A stretch of DNA of 64,000 nucleotides from an uncultured Treponema sp. GTDB lineage: Bacteria; Spirochaetota; Spirochaetia; Treponematales; Treponemataceae. The notes beneath the pieces are model-generated. The model was not told the origin of the DNA, did not search any database, and saw nothing but the letters and a program-made list of their open reading frames with translations. Each line of letters opens with the position of its first letter. The first letter of the stretch is position 1. Shown here piece after piece: positions 7,314-16,309 of this stretch. The DNA is taken from NCBI GenBank assembly GCA_910584475.1, contig CAJUBD010000015.1, forward strand, positions 15,441 to 79,440. Direction: 5' to 3'. The position numbers and the translations under genes are program-made.

Positions 7314-8146
7314 TTTTTCAAAAAAGGACGTGCATTTATTTGTTCCTCGCGGCGACGCTTTCATGCGCGGCGTTCGGCTGCAAAAGCGCGGATTTCGCCC
7401 TGGAAAAGGAGCGCGATTTTTCCTCTGTGTGCCTTGAATGGAAGGCGACTTCCGAAAGGCAAAATGTCTTTACCGCAGAATATTCTCAAGAAAAACTTTT
7501 GATTCACTGCGTGAGAATAAAGCTGGACTCGCCTGAAATAAAAATCAAGATGCTTCCGGAAAACGCGGAGGACAAAAGCATTTTCGTAAAAGAATTCGCG
7601 CGGAAGAACAATCTCGAAGTGGCGTTCAACACGACTCCTTTTTCGGCGAAAGGCATTTTCAGAAATCGCGGGCAAGTTCCGTTGGGCATTTGCATAAACG
7701 ACGGCAAAGAAATTTCGCCTCCGCTTTCACGCTATTGCGCGCTCGCTTTCTATAAAAGTGAAAACGCGGACGGCTTTCGCGCGAAAATTTTCGCCTCGCA
7801 AGCGGACGCGGAATTGAAAAAGGCCTCTTTCGCGGCAGGCGGATATTGGCAAATTTTGCAGGACGGAAAAACAATTCTGTTCAAGAAAATCCAGGACACG
7901 AGGGCATTCTGCGCGTTGGACGCGGACGGTACGACGCTTTTTCTCTTTGCGGTCGAAGGCGAAGCGAAGTCAAAAAGCTCAGGTCTCTCCTATATGGAAT
8001 GCGCCGAATTCATAAAGGCCATCGGCCTTGAAAACGCGATGCAATTCGACGGCGGCTCTTCGACGCAAGTCATAGTCGGAGGAAATTCAATCCTGACGTA
8101 CAAGAACAAAGTGAAGATTCCCGCCATGCTCGGGTTTTCATTTTAA
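7310..8146 (+). CDS. Phosphodiester glycosidase family lipoprotein (NAGPA domain)
   Basis: 278 residues. Residues 1-24 are a lipoprotein signal with lipobox AAFGC, so the protein is probably anchored to a membrane. The rest matches the NAGPA/DUF2233 phosphodiester glycosidase fold: FNTTPFSAKG (about 104-113), LGICINDGKEI, then the C-terminal AMQFDGGSSTQVIVGG signature (about 244-259). Members cleave phosphodiester-linked sugars, in some cases on cell-surface polymers; the substrate here is unknown. Translation is coupled to the phosphatase gene by a 4-bp overlap, so the two may act on related phosphosugar compounds (inference). Confidence 0.85.
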   Translation: MIFQKRTCIYLFLAATLSCAAFGCKSADFALEKERDFSSVCLEWKATSERQNVFTAEYSQEKLLIHCVRIKLDSPEIKIKMLPENAEDKSIFVKEFARKNNLEVAFNTTPFSAKGIFRNRGQVPLGICINDGKEISPPLSRYCALAFYKSENADGFRAKIFASQADAELKKASFAAGGYWQILQDGKTILFKKIQDTRAFCALDADGTTLFLFAVEGEAKSKSSGLSYMECAEFIKAIGLENAMQFDGGSSTQVIVGGNSILTYKNKVKIPAMLGFSF

Positions 8147-8201
8147 ATTTCCTTGGCTTGATTTGCGCGGCGCTTTTAGCATATCTTCTTGAAAAAAAAT
8201 G

Positions 8202-8230
8202 TTGACGACTTTAGGATTATCGTATATAAT
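8202..8230 (+). promoter_or_regulatory. Promoter of the PilZ gene
   Basis: TTGACG (8202-8207), a 17-bp spacer and TATAAT (8225-8230). ATG 8239 follows eight bases later without a ribosome-binding site, suggesting a leaderless transcript. Confidence 0.75.
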
Positions 8231-8238
8231 TAAATATC

Positions 8239-9102
8239 ATGGCAATAGTGACAACCCAACAATTGGCGGATTATTACAATCATTACCGCGAAAACGAAAT
8301 TACGTTTACAAAGGAGACGATGCAGCTTCTGAGCATAAATCCAAGAGAAATATATGTGAAATGCAATGGAAACCAATGGCCATGCATAATAAATTCCACT
8401 TCTTTTCAATTGTGCCGAATCATAGTCGGCGTAAAAGGCGGCGCCTATGCGATGCTTTCGAACAAAGATGTCGGCAGCGTGAGCGTTCGCTTTTGCTTTA
8501 TAAATTCCGACAGGCAGCCGGTGGCATTTTTCGTGAACGGACATGTCCAGGAAATAAAGCCTTATATGAATTCCGCGGAGCTGGCCGTAGTGACGATCGC
8601 GTTTACGCAACGTCCGCCGGACGACTTGATTGAAAAGTTAGGAACTGTTTTTGACGCGAATGAAAACGCCATACACCGCAAAGAAGAGCGCATCGTGTTG
8701 AATCCCGACACAAAGAGAAAGCTGGGACTCGAAAAGGAAGAGACCGTGATACAAGTGCAGGGCGTGCCGCGCCATTGCGTTTTGAGAGACCTTTCGTTTT
8801 CCGGCGCGAAGGTAATCATGATGGGAATCCAAAAATTCATTATGAACCAGCCTGTCATCCTGCAAGTGAATTTCCAAGACCCCGAAGAGACGCTCCAAAT
8901 AAAAGGCGTGATCATCGGCACAGGAGAGATACAAGGAAGAAAGGATATCCTCGTGGCATCCATAAAATTCGACAAAACGACCGTTCCGATTCAATACAAG
9001 ATAAGGATAAACAATTACATCGTAACCATCAGGAAAAACATTCTGACGAATGGGCAAAATTCGGACGCGCAAAAAGTGACGCAAGCGGCTTTGCCGATTT
9101 AG
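8239..9102 (+). CDS. PilZ domain protein (probable c-di-GMP receptor)
   Basis: 287 residues. The N-terminal domain (about 1-130) looks like the PilZ-like N-terminal domain seen in spirochaetal proteins. The C-terminal PilZ domain (about 150-275) has the pattern expected for c-di-GMP binding: an arginine-rich stretch ERIVLNPDTKRK, then RDLSFSGAKV, fitting the D/N-x-S-x-x-G motif. The canonical RxxxR spacing is imperfect, so binding is likely but not certain. The protein is cytoplasmic. The next gene starts 10 bases after the stop, so it is probably cotranscribed with the TPR gene. Confidence 0.75.
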   Translation: MAIVTTQQLADYYNHYRENEITFTKETMQLLSINPREIYVKCNGNQWPCIINSTSFQLCRIIVGVKGGAYAMLSNKDVGSVSVRFCFINSDRQPVAFFVNGHVQEIKPYMNSAELAVVTIAFTQRPPDDLIEKLGTVFDANENAIHRKEERIVLNPDTKRKLGLEKEETVIQVQGVPRHCVLRDLSFSGAKVIMMGIQKFIMNQPVILQVNFQDPEETLQIKGVIIGTGEIQGRKDILVASIKFDKTTVPIQYKIRINNYIVTIRKNILTNGQNSDAQKVTQAALPI

Positions 9103-9112
9103 GCGGTGTGAA

Positions 9113-10258
9113 ATGAATCCTGCGAGCGCATTAGATTCCATCTACTACATCACGGTGGGAGACGAATTTGAATTTTCTTCCAAGGCGATGCACATTGACA
9201 AGACGATTCCCCTGCCCGTGCAAAGAAAGCGGGACGACTCTCCCGGCAATTTCAAAATGTCAGAACTTTCGGCGGAGCAAATCCTTTCGGGCATTTTGAC
9301 CGTATTGGCTTACGACAAGCAAAACGAGCATTTGGACTACTATCGAAGCGTATTGCGACAAGCGCGGCCGAACATAAAGAGGGAACTTTCCGAAGCGGCG
9401 ATTCTCAAAACTAAAAACGGCGACTTCGAGCTGGCGGAGGAAATTTTCATGGCGTTAAAAGGCCTTGATCCTTGCGACGTGGCGATAACGCTGAATACCG
9501 CCCTTTTTTTCGACCAGCGCGCGGACAACTACCGCCGCAATTTTTTGAACGATGACGCGGATGCTTATGACGCGCTCGCATTGGAATGCTATGAAGACGC
9601 GATGCAAGCCGAGCCGCCCGCGGTCGACGCTTATTTCAACGCCGGATTCTTTCATCTGAAGCAGCGCGATTTTTCTGCCGCGCGCGAATGCTTCGAGTCG
9701 TATCTTGCTCTCACTTGCGACGCGAAAGAAGAGAGCGAAAACGATGCGTATAAGAAAGAGCGCGCGCAAGAAATTCTCGACAACATAAAAAGGCAAAATA
9801 TGGACGACGAGCGTTTCAAAAGCGCGTACCAGTTCATTTCCTCGGGGCAAGAAGAAAAAGGGCTTGACGAAATCCGAATTTTCTTGCAGCACAATCCGAA
9901 CGTTTGGAACGCATGGTTTATGCTTGGCTGGGGCTTGCGCAGACTTGAACGCTACGACGAGGCGAGGCAGGCGTTTGAAAAGGCTCTGGAATTCGGAGGA
10001 GGGGAGAACAGCGAGACTTATAACGAAATCGCGCTGTGCCTGATGGCGAAAGAGGATTTTTCGGGTGCGAAGGAAAACCTTTTGCGCGCGCTTTCCCTTG
10101 ACCCTGAAAGCACGAAAATCATATCGAATTTGGGCTATGTCGCGCTGCGGCAAGGCGACACGGACGAAGCGCGAAAATATTTTGCGAGCGCGCTTGAATT
10201 CGACCCTAACGACAAAATCGCCGCCGCGGAACTTGCGAAGCTTGAGGAGAGCAATTAG
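9113..10258 (+). CDS. TPR repeat protein
   Basis: 381 residues without signal peptide or membrane segment. An N-terminal region of about 50 residues precedes helical tetratricopeptide-like repeats. The clearest are the last three: NVWNAWFMLGWGLRRLERYD, SETYNEIALCLMAKEDFSGA and TKIISNLGYVALRQGDTDEA, each with the W/L-G-x-A spacing. It is most likely a scaffold for protein-protein contacts. It follows the PilZ gene closely, so it may act in the same c-di-GMP-linked process (inference). Confidence 0.8.
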   Translation: MNPASALDSIYYITVGDEFEFSSKAMHIDKTIPLPVQRKRDDSPGNFKMSELSAEQILSGILTVLAYDKQNEHLDYYRSVLRQARPNIKRELSEAAILKTKNGDFELAEEIFMALKGLDPCDVAITLNTALFFDQRADNYRRNFLNDDADAYDALALECYEDAMQAEPPAVDAYFNAGFFHLKQRDFSAARECFESYLALTCDAKEESENDAYKKERAQEILDNIKRQNMDDERFKSAYQFISSGQEEKGLDEIRIFLQHNPNVWNAWFMLGWGLRRLERYDEARQAFEKALEFGGGENSETYNEIALCLMAKEDFSGAKENLLRALSLDPESTKIISNLGYVALRQGDTDEARKYFASALEFDPNDKIAAAELAKLEESN

Positions 10259-10286
10259 GCTTGATTCTTTTGATGAATCGTCAATC

Positions 10287-10763
10287 CTAAAAATCCAATT
10301 CGAGAAAGTCGCCTTCGCTGATTCCCGCGCGGGCGAAATAGCCTTGCGGGACTTCTAGCGCGTATCGCACGAAGCCTGTGCTAGTGATGCTGTTCAAATC
10401 GTAGGGTCTCATGTCGAAAATGTCCTTTATCTGACCCTTGTAGTCGATGTATGCAATCGAAAGCGGATGAGGCGTGTTTTTCATCCAAAACGAAAGCGCG
10501 CTGTCGCTCTCGTACACGAAAAGCATTCCCGTTCCGTCGGGAATTTTCTTTCGGAACATAAATCCCGCCGCGCGAGTTTCATCCGTAGAAGCGATTTCAG
10601 CAAGAATCGAGACGGACGCGCCGTCCGAAGTTTTTATCGTAAGATTTTTTCGCGGAAGATTTTTGTTTTCTTTTATCGGGGCGTTTTTGGCGCACGAAAA
10701 ATTCGCGAGGCAAAATAACGCCGCCGAGACAAATATCATTTTCTGAAAAAAAGCGGTTTTCAA
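10287..10763 (-). CDS. DUF192 family lipoprotein
   Basis: 158 residues. It starts at TTG 10763, chosen because AGGAAG lies five bases upstream; ATG 10739 lacks such a site and would shorten the signal. The N-terminus is a lipoprotein signal ending in LANFSC. The mature part is a single DUF192 domain: LAEIASTDETRAAGFMFRKK, GMLFVYESDSALSFWMKNT and PLSIAYIDYKGQIKDIFDM are its signature segments. The function of the family is not established. The reading frame converges on the TPR gene, 28 bases apart. Confidence 0.9.
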   Translation of the reverse strand: MKTAFFQKMIFVSAALFCLANFSCAKNAPIKENKNLPRKNLTIKTSDGASVSILAEIASTDETRAAGFMFRKKIPDGTGMLFVYESDSALSFWMKNTPHPLSIAYIDYKGQIKDIFDMRPYDLNSITSTGFVRYALEVPQGYFARAGISEGDFLELDF

Positions 10764-10816
10764 AATTTCTTCCTTGCTTTTGGCAAAAAAATCGGCGCGA
10801 ATCGCGTCTTGAAAAA

Positions 10817-11356
10817 TTACAGGCTGTCCAAAAAACGCTCTCGCGTAATTTCAAATCCGTTTTTTTGCACGAGAGACTGCTGTACCAGTTTTTCCGAAAT
10901 CTCGTTGTCGATATATTTTATGGAAAGCGGCCGCTCGAGGCTCATCGTGACATCGCCGTTTTTCCAAACGCTCCGTTCGGGCGAGAAATCGTCCGGCTCG
11001 CCGTATTTTTTCACGAGCGTCGTGTAGAGGCTGTAGTGGTCGATTCGCTCCGGATTGAAATTGATTATGATCGAATAAAGGTTTTCCTCATAAAACTGAA
11101 ACCAGCATCGCGTCAAAAATCCATGATGCTGCATATTGTAAGAATCAGTCTCTATGAGAACGCGAGCGTCGCCCGGCAAAAGCGAAACGTCGCGGTCGCC
11201 CGCATAGCCGAAATCGCTGTTCGACTTGAGCGCGCTCTTCGCGTCGTCGAGGCTCATTCCGAGTTCCACGCCGCCAAAGCCTCTGGGCAAATTTTCACCG
11301 AAAGACGCGAAATTCACTGCGCAAAAAGCGAAGAGAAAAAATGCAATTTTTTTCAT
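10817..11356 (-). CDS. Conserved hypothetical exported protein
   Basis: 179 residues with a cleavable signal peptide (MKKIAFFLFAFCAVNFASFG). The mature part contains PRGFGGVELGMSLDDAKSAL, a pattern seen in many small exported proteins that begin with a G-x-x-x-G-M-s-x-x-x-x-x helix. It also has KKYGEPDDFSP with an aromatic-rich beta region. I recognise no catalytic motif. AGGAG lies eight bases before the ATG. It is separated from the upstream cNMP-binding gene by a terminator, so it is expressed separately. Confidence 0.7.
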   Translation of the reverse strand: MKKIAFFLFAFCAVNFASFGENLPRGFGGVELGMSLDDAKSALKSNSDFGYAGDRDVSLLPGDARVLIETDSYNMQHHGFLTRCWFQFYEENLYSIIINFNPERIDHYSLYTTLVKKYGEPDDFSPERSVWKNGDVTMSLERPLSIKYIDNEISEKLVQQSLVQKNGFEITRERFLDSL

Positions 11357-11456
11357 AGGAGACTCCTGCCTTTTTTATCGGCAAAAAACGCCGGGGAAGT
11401 TATAGCGACAGCAGAAATTGCCACGAAAACGCCGCGACAAACCTCGTCGCGCCATT

Positions 11457-11489
11457 AAAAAAACGCGCTAAAACAGCGCGCCGTTTTTA
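11457..11489. terminator. Bidirectional intrinsic terminator
   Basis: AAAAACGCGCT-aaaac-AGCGCG-cc-GTTTTT forms a GC-rich stem with A-tract and T-tract sides. It overlaps the end of the cNMP-binding gene on the minus strand. Confidence 0.75.
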
Positions 11490-12671
11490 ACTTCCGACCT
11501 TCGAGCGATAGAAAGCCGCGCTCTTTACTATGTCTTCCGGCCTGTGTACGACAATCTTTGAATTGACTAGTTTCGGGCGCACGAGGTTCGTAAAACCGTC
11601 TATGGCTTGAGGCTGCAACGGTCCTGGAATGCCGCACATATTGACCAAATCCTGCAAGGAAATGTTCGTCTGATAGTTCAAAGAAATTTCCAAAGGAATT
11701 TTTAGCTTTTCCAATTGAAGCGCGAGCATGTCGACCATCTTGTGGGACAAATCGTCAATCTGTGAATTCGTGAGCTGCCTGTGCAACGCCCAAAGACGCT
11801 CCGCGAGCGTAGTCGTAAGTCGCGCGATCATCTGCGGCTGAGTCGAAACCATTTGGTCGAAGTTCTTTCGGTTCACGACCATAAGCGTGCAGTCCTCATG
11901 CGCTATCGCGCTGGCTGTCCGTGGCTTGTTTTCAAGCAAGGCGAGCTCGCCAAACATATCCCCCTTTTTCAATATGGCGAGAATCACTTCGTTGCCCTCG
12001 ACCACCTTGCTGATGGAAACCTCGCCTGACTGGATTATGAACATATCCGCTCCCGACTGGTTTTCGGAAAAGACCATCGTTCCCTTGGGATATTTTCTGA
12101 CAGCATCGGCGGTAGGCTCGAAATAAAGCGCGCGAGTATTTGGCTTCAATTCCGCGAAACGCTGCCTTGCGGTATCCACGTTGACGCCGTTCGGACAAGT
12201 TTTCAAATACTGATAATATGCATATATGGCTATGTCGCGTTTGCCCTCGTCATAGTAGTATGACGCTACATTGAACAGTTCTTCGGGAGATTCCGAAGCC
12301 ACTTGGTGCAAAGTAAGCTTGGTGAGTATGCCGTTCATCACGCGCATCTTGTTGGCGAACGTGCGGATTATTTTCATGGCGACGGGCGTATTGTTCGCAA
12401 TCAATTCAGGATATTGATCGCGGCGCACGGCGATGGCGGTCACATCCGTGATGGCGATGCAGCTCTCTATCTGAAGGTGGCTCGACATGCACGGAATGAC
12501 GCCCAAAAAGTCGCCGGGACCGAAAATCTGAGCCTCGTATCCAGGAATCGAGATGTCGTTGCTGCACTGGACCTGACCGTTTTGAATTATATAGAAACGG
12601 TCATTGTTCGCCTTGCCTTCGACGAAGAGATACGCATTTTTCTTAAAATTTACAAACGAAAGTTGAAGCAT
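11487..12671 (-). CDS. Protein with two cyclic-nucleotide-binding domains
   Basis: 394 residues. Domain 1 (about 1-110) and domain 2 (about 150-280) are both cNMP-binding beta-rolls. Domain 2 is the better preserved: GDMFGELALLENKPRTASAIAHEDC corresponds to the phosphate-binding cassette with FGE-x-A-x(n)-PRTA, and domain 1 has the weaker GPGDFLGVIPCMSSH. A helical C-terminus (about 300-394) includes a weak helix-turn-helix-like stretch (ISLQDLVNMCGIPG), so a Crp/Fnr-type regulator is possible but DNA binding is unproven. No signal peptide. GGAG lies six bases before ATG. Confidence 0.8.
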   Translation of the reverse strand: MLQLSFVNFKKNAYLFVEGKANNDRFYIIQNGQVQCSNDISIPGYEAQIFGPGDFLGVIPCMSSHLQIESCIAITDVTAIAVRRDQYPELIANNTPVAMKIIRTFANKMRVMNGILTKLTLHQVASESPEELFNVASYYYDEGKRDIAIYAYYQYLKTCPNGVNVDTARQRFAELKPNTRALYFEPTADAVRKYPKGTMVFSENQSGADMFIIQSGEVSISKVVEGNEVILAILKKGDMFGELALLENKPRTASAIAHEDCTLMVVNRKNFDQMVSTQPQMIARLTTTLAERLWALHRQLTNSQIDDLSHKMVDMLALQLEKLKIPLEISLNYQTNISLQDLVNMCGIPGPLQPQAIDGFTNLVRPKLVNSKIVVHRPEDIVKSAAFYRSKVGS

Positions 12672-12800
12672 TAAATTCTCCAGACTAATATCATATATAC
12701 TTTATCACAGTTTAGTTTTTTAATCAATAACATTCGGAGGAAATTTATTTAAAACGAAAATTCCTTTATCAGTTCAGACGAAAATGCCGATTATAAAGTG

Positions 12801-14522
12801 ATGGAAAACAACGAAAGGACGAACTTTGACAATTTGGTTTCGCAGATGTCGAGCGAGGAGCGCAAAGAATTGCTTGCGAAGATGCGCCCGTTTGAAGCCG
12901 ACCCTGAAATAAATTCTTTGCAGAGCGTAAAAAATCCGTCGATGCTCGCCGAAGACGTAAAGATTGACGAGGGATTGAGAAGAGAATCGCTTCTTTATCG
13001 CATAATCTTATGGCTTCGCGCGATTTTTTCTTCGACGACCGTCGAGCAGCTTTACAACGACGACAAGATCATGACGCTTTATAGAAAAATAAATCAGGAA
13101 TATCCAGGGCTTTTGGACTACAAGGGAAAGCTTTTGCTCGGCATTTTCTACGAAAAACTCGTAGATTTAAAAAGGGCGGCGGATTTTTTTAGGCCGTACC
13201 TTGACGAAATCTACAAGAACATCGGCGCTTTTTATGTCTACCTCGGCTCCTTTCTCGCGCCAAAAGTCACCGAGGATATGAACAACGACGTGGACCCCAA
13301 CAATTTGGGACTTGAGCGCGAAGTTACAATCGAACTGCGCACTTCGCTCCTGCGGAAAATGGACGACATAATAAAAGGGATTCCTTCAGACCAGCGCGTC
13401 GCCCTCTACAACTGCGCTTCGAGCGTCGAGTGGCTCTACCAGTTTTCCAGGCTTCCATTTGAGAGGTTCATCTCTTCGTTTTCCAGCGGCATCACAGATT
13501 CGCAAGTGGCACGCTTTGAAACGGTTTCTTCGGAGTTGAATTCATTCGCGAAAATTTTATGCAATGGAAAAACGGTTCCGTCCGAAGCGTTGGAATCAAT
13601 TTACCTTTATTCCGCGAAGAGAATAGTTACAATGGACAGCGTCGCCACTGACGATGAGTCCCGCGCGAAAGAATTTATGGACAAGGCGAGTTCCTGCATG
13701 ACGATAATCCACATGTTCGTCACGACCGTTCCTTTGCGCTATGTGAACAAAATAATTTATGGCAACATTCAATGGACATGCGAGCAATTCGCCGGCGCAG
13801 AAGACTGGTTTTTAAAATACAAGGAGCATTGGAAAAAACTTTTCGACGACCAGTGGGATCAGTGGCTAAAGGCCAAGCGCAAAAGCGAAATGAATTCTCA
13901 GCTCAAGGCGAATTTTGGAATCGACGAGATTCCACTTTTCCCGCATCGTCCATGGGCAGACATGTGGGGCGGCATAGCATTTCATTTTGAGAACACGGCT
14001 GGATTTTTATATTGGTTCACCGCAAACAAAATGCACTCTTCTTCCGAACCGCTGAAAACGCTTTTGCTCGAAGGGCAATTCGTCAACGACGAGAACCGCC
14101 AAGAATTCGCCGACACTTTGAATACTTTAGATTATGTTTCCACTTCTATGTATAACATGGCGCAGAACATTTCGCCGAGCGGACAAACTGGAATGGTTTT
14201 TGAAAAATTGTCCGCCGATCGCATGCGCACGATTCCGGCTCAGCAAAGAATTGATTCGCTGATGCTAGAGCACGAAACGAACATCCAAAAAATAAAAGAC
14301 GATTTCTGCAAGTGCGCCCGCTCGATACGCAATATTCTGGGCGGCGTTTTTTCGGAGATAAAAGACACGCGCTATGACGGAATACAAAACTTGGCGTCGA
14401 TTCAAGGAAACAACAACGCGAATTTCCGCGCGAAGTTGATGGAAAGCAAGAGCGTTTTTGACTCCGCCCTTGAAATCTTAAAGGAACTCGAGCGAATAGA
14501 CTCTCCGCCGAAAAAACAATGA
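12801..14522 (+). CDS. Large conserved hypothetical protein (possibly DUF5312-like, spirochaetal)
   Basis: 573 residues, mostly helical and soluble. It has no signal peptide; a short hydrophobic stretch (LLYRIILWLRAIF, about 68-80) could be a membrane-associated helix. It resembles in size and composition a conserved spirochaetal family that I recall as DUF5312, but that label is from memory. No catalytic motif is evident. ATG 12801 is preferred over GTG 12798; a TATAAA sequence (12793-12798) abuts it and there is no Shine-Dalgarno site. The stop overlaps the next ATG by four bases, giving translational coupling with the yfiH-type gene. Confidence 0.65.
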   Translation: MENNERTNFDNLVSQMSSEERKELLAKMRPFEADPEINSLQSVKNPSMLAEDVKIDEGLRRESLLYRIILWLRAIFSSTTVEQLYNDDKIMTLYRKINQEYPGLLDYKGKLLLGIFYEKLVDLKRAADFFRPYLDEIYKNIGAFYVYLGSFLAPKVTEDMNNDVDPNNLGLEREVTIELRTSLLRKMDDIIKGIPSDQRVALYNCASSVEWLYQFSRLPFERFISSFSSGITDSQVARFETVSSELNSFAKILCNGKTVPSEALESIYLYSAKRIVTMDSVATDDESRAKEFMDKASSCMTIIHMFVTTVPLRYVNKIIYGNIQWTCEQFAGAEDWFLKYKEHWKKLFDDQWDQWLKAKRKSEMNSQLKANFGIDEIPLFPHRPWADMWGGIAFHFENTAGFLYWFTANKMHSSSEPLKTLLLEGQFVNDENRQEFADTLNTLDYVSTSMYNMAQNISPSGQTGMVFEKLSADRMRTIPAQQRIDSLMLEHETNIQKIKDDFCKCARSIRNILGGVFSEIKDTRYDGIQNLASIQGNNNANFRAKLMESKSVFDSALEILKELERIDSPPKKQ

Positions 14523-15382
14523 TTGTCATAGACATCTTGGAAGCCGCCGCAAAAAATAATTACGAGTACGCCATCTTGCCTTTCTATAAAAATGGAAAGC
14601 CGTTTTTGGAGAATTCTGCGTGCGATAAATCATACCCAATACCCCTATGGGGTATGTCGCTCTTGGCGGCTGGCTCGATGCGCTTTCGCTGGAACGAGGA
14701 GAACCCGAACCGCGACGCCTTTTTGCAAAGATTGGCGGAGCGTTTTCAAACTGCAACTGCGCTAAAATCGGACTCGAAGAAAATCGTGTCTTTGGAGCTT
14801 TCTCATTCGAAAACCGTCTATGACTTGAAAAGCGGCGATGAAACTCGGGGCAGGCAGGGCGACGGAATGATAACGCAAAATGAAAATCTGATTCCTGTGG
14901 TTACCGTAGCCGACTGCGTTCCGATTTACTTTTTTGACACGGAAAGGTGCGCGTTTGGTATAGTGCATTCAGGCTGGAAAGGAACCGGAATCATTGCGGA
15001 CGCGATTTCGCTCGCCAAAAAAAATTATGGAGCGGAGCCGAAAAATGTTTTAGTCGCAATCGGAGCGCATATAAAGGAATGCTGCTACGCCGTGGACGAA
15101 GTGCGCGCGAAATTTTTCGCCGACGAATTTGGCGAACGTTGCGTGAAAAAAATCGAAGGCGCGGACGGCGCAAAATTCATGCTTTCGCTTGAGCGCGCGA
15201 ACCTCGCCGTCTTGGAAAAAATCGGAGTTCTTGAAGAAAACATCGTCGTCGCAAAAAACTGCACTTGTTGTGAAAGCGCGTTCGGCTCGTTCAGAAAGCA
15301 AGCCGCTCCACTCGACATCGCAGACAAAAGCCGCGCTTTTACCGTTCAAGCCGCTTTCCTCATTTTTAGCCGCTGTATTTAA
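14519..15382 (+). CDS. YfiH/LACC1-type purine nucleoside phosphorylase (polyphenol oxidase family)
   Basis: 287 residues. The family signature is complete in the middle: GDGMIT (about 117-122), VVTVADCVPI (about 129-138) and FGIVHSGWKGT (about 147-157) provide the zinc-binding His and Cys. CTCC (about 249-252) is the other conserved cysteine cluster. Family members are now known to act on purine nucleosides, although they are often annotated as laccases. The C-terminus after CTCC is divergent: the usual SYRR segment reads GSFRKQ. The gene is coupled by ATGA overlap to the preceding hypothetical gene. Confidence 0.85.
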   Translation: MIVIDILEAAAKNNYEYAILPFYKNGKPFLENSACDKSYPIPLWGMSLLAAGSMRFRWNEENPNRDAFLQRLAERFQTATALKSDSKKIVSLELSHSKTVYDLKSGDETRGRQGDGMITQNENLIPVVTVADCVPIYFFDTERCAFGIVHSGWKGTGIIADAISLAKKNYGAEPKNVLVAIGAHIKECCYAVDEVRAKFFADEFGERCVKKIEGADGAKFMLSLERANLAVLEKIGVLEENIVVAKNCTCCESAFGSFRKQAAPLDIADKSRAFTVQAAFLIFSRCI

Positions 15383-15502
15383 ACATTCGTCTATTTTTAA
15401 CAGTGAAGAGGAGTGCGCCGGAAATTTTGCAGGTTCTCTTGTTGGTGAAAAATACGGAAGCGTGGCGAAGCAATGGCAATTTTCTCGCAAAAAAGAACGA
15501 GT

Positions 15503-15796
15503 TCAACTGTTTTGGAACGTGACTCGGGAAAAGTCAAAGCCATGGAGACGGGCGTTCTGTATGAAGTCTTTTTCTTCCTGTGTCACGCGGATTTGGAATT
15601 CAAGAGGGCGGGCGAATTTTCGTTTTCTGCCCGCACCTTGTCGAGTTCCGCCGTGATTAAATTTCTTCTCGTAGAATTCAAGTCCCGATTTTTTCAGGTA
15701 TTCCTTTTCAGAAATTATTTTATCATCGGCAAGAATTTCCTGCTCCTCTTTTTTCGAGACGAAGCCCTCCGCGTCCTTTACAAAAACATATTTCAT
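15503..15796 (-). CDS. Antitoxin-like protein (partner of the RelE/HigB-like toxin)
   Basis: 97 residues. The middle carries HGGTRQGAGRKRKFARP followed by LEFQIRVTQEEKDFIQNARLHGFDF, a basic GAGRK linker and a helical stretch resembling ribbon-helix-helix-type antitoxins. It starts inside the stop of the upstream toxin gene (4-bp overlap, 15793-15796), the compact layout of toxin-antitoxin operons with the toxin first. The assignment rests on this pairing and motif; no DNA-binding test is implied. Confidence 0.65.
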   Translation of the reverse strand: MKYVFVKDAEGFVSKKEEQEILADDKIISEKEYLKKSGLEFYEKKFNHGGTRQGAGRKRKFARPLEFQIRVTQEEKDFIQNARLHGFDFSRVTFQNS

Positions 15797-16095
15797 AAGT
15801 CACACTCCGAAAACCTTTGTTTCGCCAATCTCATAATTTCTTTCGGGGTCTTTTGCGTTTTTTTCACGAAAACGACAGCGACCACGATTATTTTTCCCTG
15901 CTGATATTTGAAAAGCGAACGGATTTCGTTCGTCTTTATTTCAAACACCTTGCCTTTCAATGGTCTTACCAAAACGAATTCTATTCCTTGATTTTCAATC
16001 TTTTTATAGTCCTCAAGGAGCCGTTCCTTTTGGCGTGCATCAAGTTCTGAAATCTCTTTTTCCACCGCGTCCAATTTTCTAACCTTGAAAGTCAT
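15793..16095 (-). CDS. RelE/HigB-like toxin (Gp49-like family)
   Basis: 100 residues. MTFKVRKLDAVEKEISELDARQKERLLEDYKKIE is the two-helix start of the fold. VRPLKGKVFEIKTNEIRSLFKY matches the Gp49/HigB core, where the toxin normally reads L-x-G-l-x-E-l-R-x-x-x-x-x-x-R-v-l-Y. KKTQKTPKEIMRLAKQR is the typical C-terminal helix. Such toxins are ribosome-dependent mRNA interferases. TATACT ends five bases before the ATG on the minus strand, so the operon is probably transcribed as a leaderless message. Confidence 0.8.
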   Translation of the reverse strand: MTFKVRKLDAVEKEISELDARQKERLLEDYKKIENQGIEFVLVRPLKGKVFEIKTNEIRSLFKYQQGKIIVVAVVFVKKTQKTPKEIMRLAKQRFSECDL

Positions 16096-16100
16096 AGCGT

Positions 16101-16129
16101 AGTATAAAACGCTTTTTTGATTTTGTCAA
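16101..16129 (-). promoter_or_regulatory. Promoter of the RelE-like toxin operon
   Basis: On the minus strand: TTGACA (complement of 16124-16129), 17-bp spacer and TATACT (complement of 16101-16106). The ATG lies five bases downstream. Confidence 0.75.
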
Positions 16130-16192
16130 CATTTTCAACGAAAAGTTTCTCCAAAGAAACATCTGCTCGACTTGATAACATCTGCTCCGTGC

Positions 16193-16221
16193 TTGACAAA
16201 ACTTTCGTTTTGCGATATAAT
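16193..16221 (+). promoter_or_regulatory. Promoter of the mosaic lipoprotein gene
   Basis: TTGACA (16193-16198), 17-bp spacer, TATAAT (16216-16221). The leader to ATG 16310 contains a hairpin, ATTGTCGG..CCGACAAT (16267-16290), and GGGAG before the start. Confidence 0.8.
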
Positions 16222-16309
16222 ACGACTAAAGAAAAGTGCGCTTCGCGCGCTCAGGAAAAATCTGTCATTGTCGGGCTTCGATCCGACAATCTATAATGGG
16301 AGAAAAAAA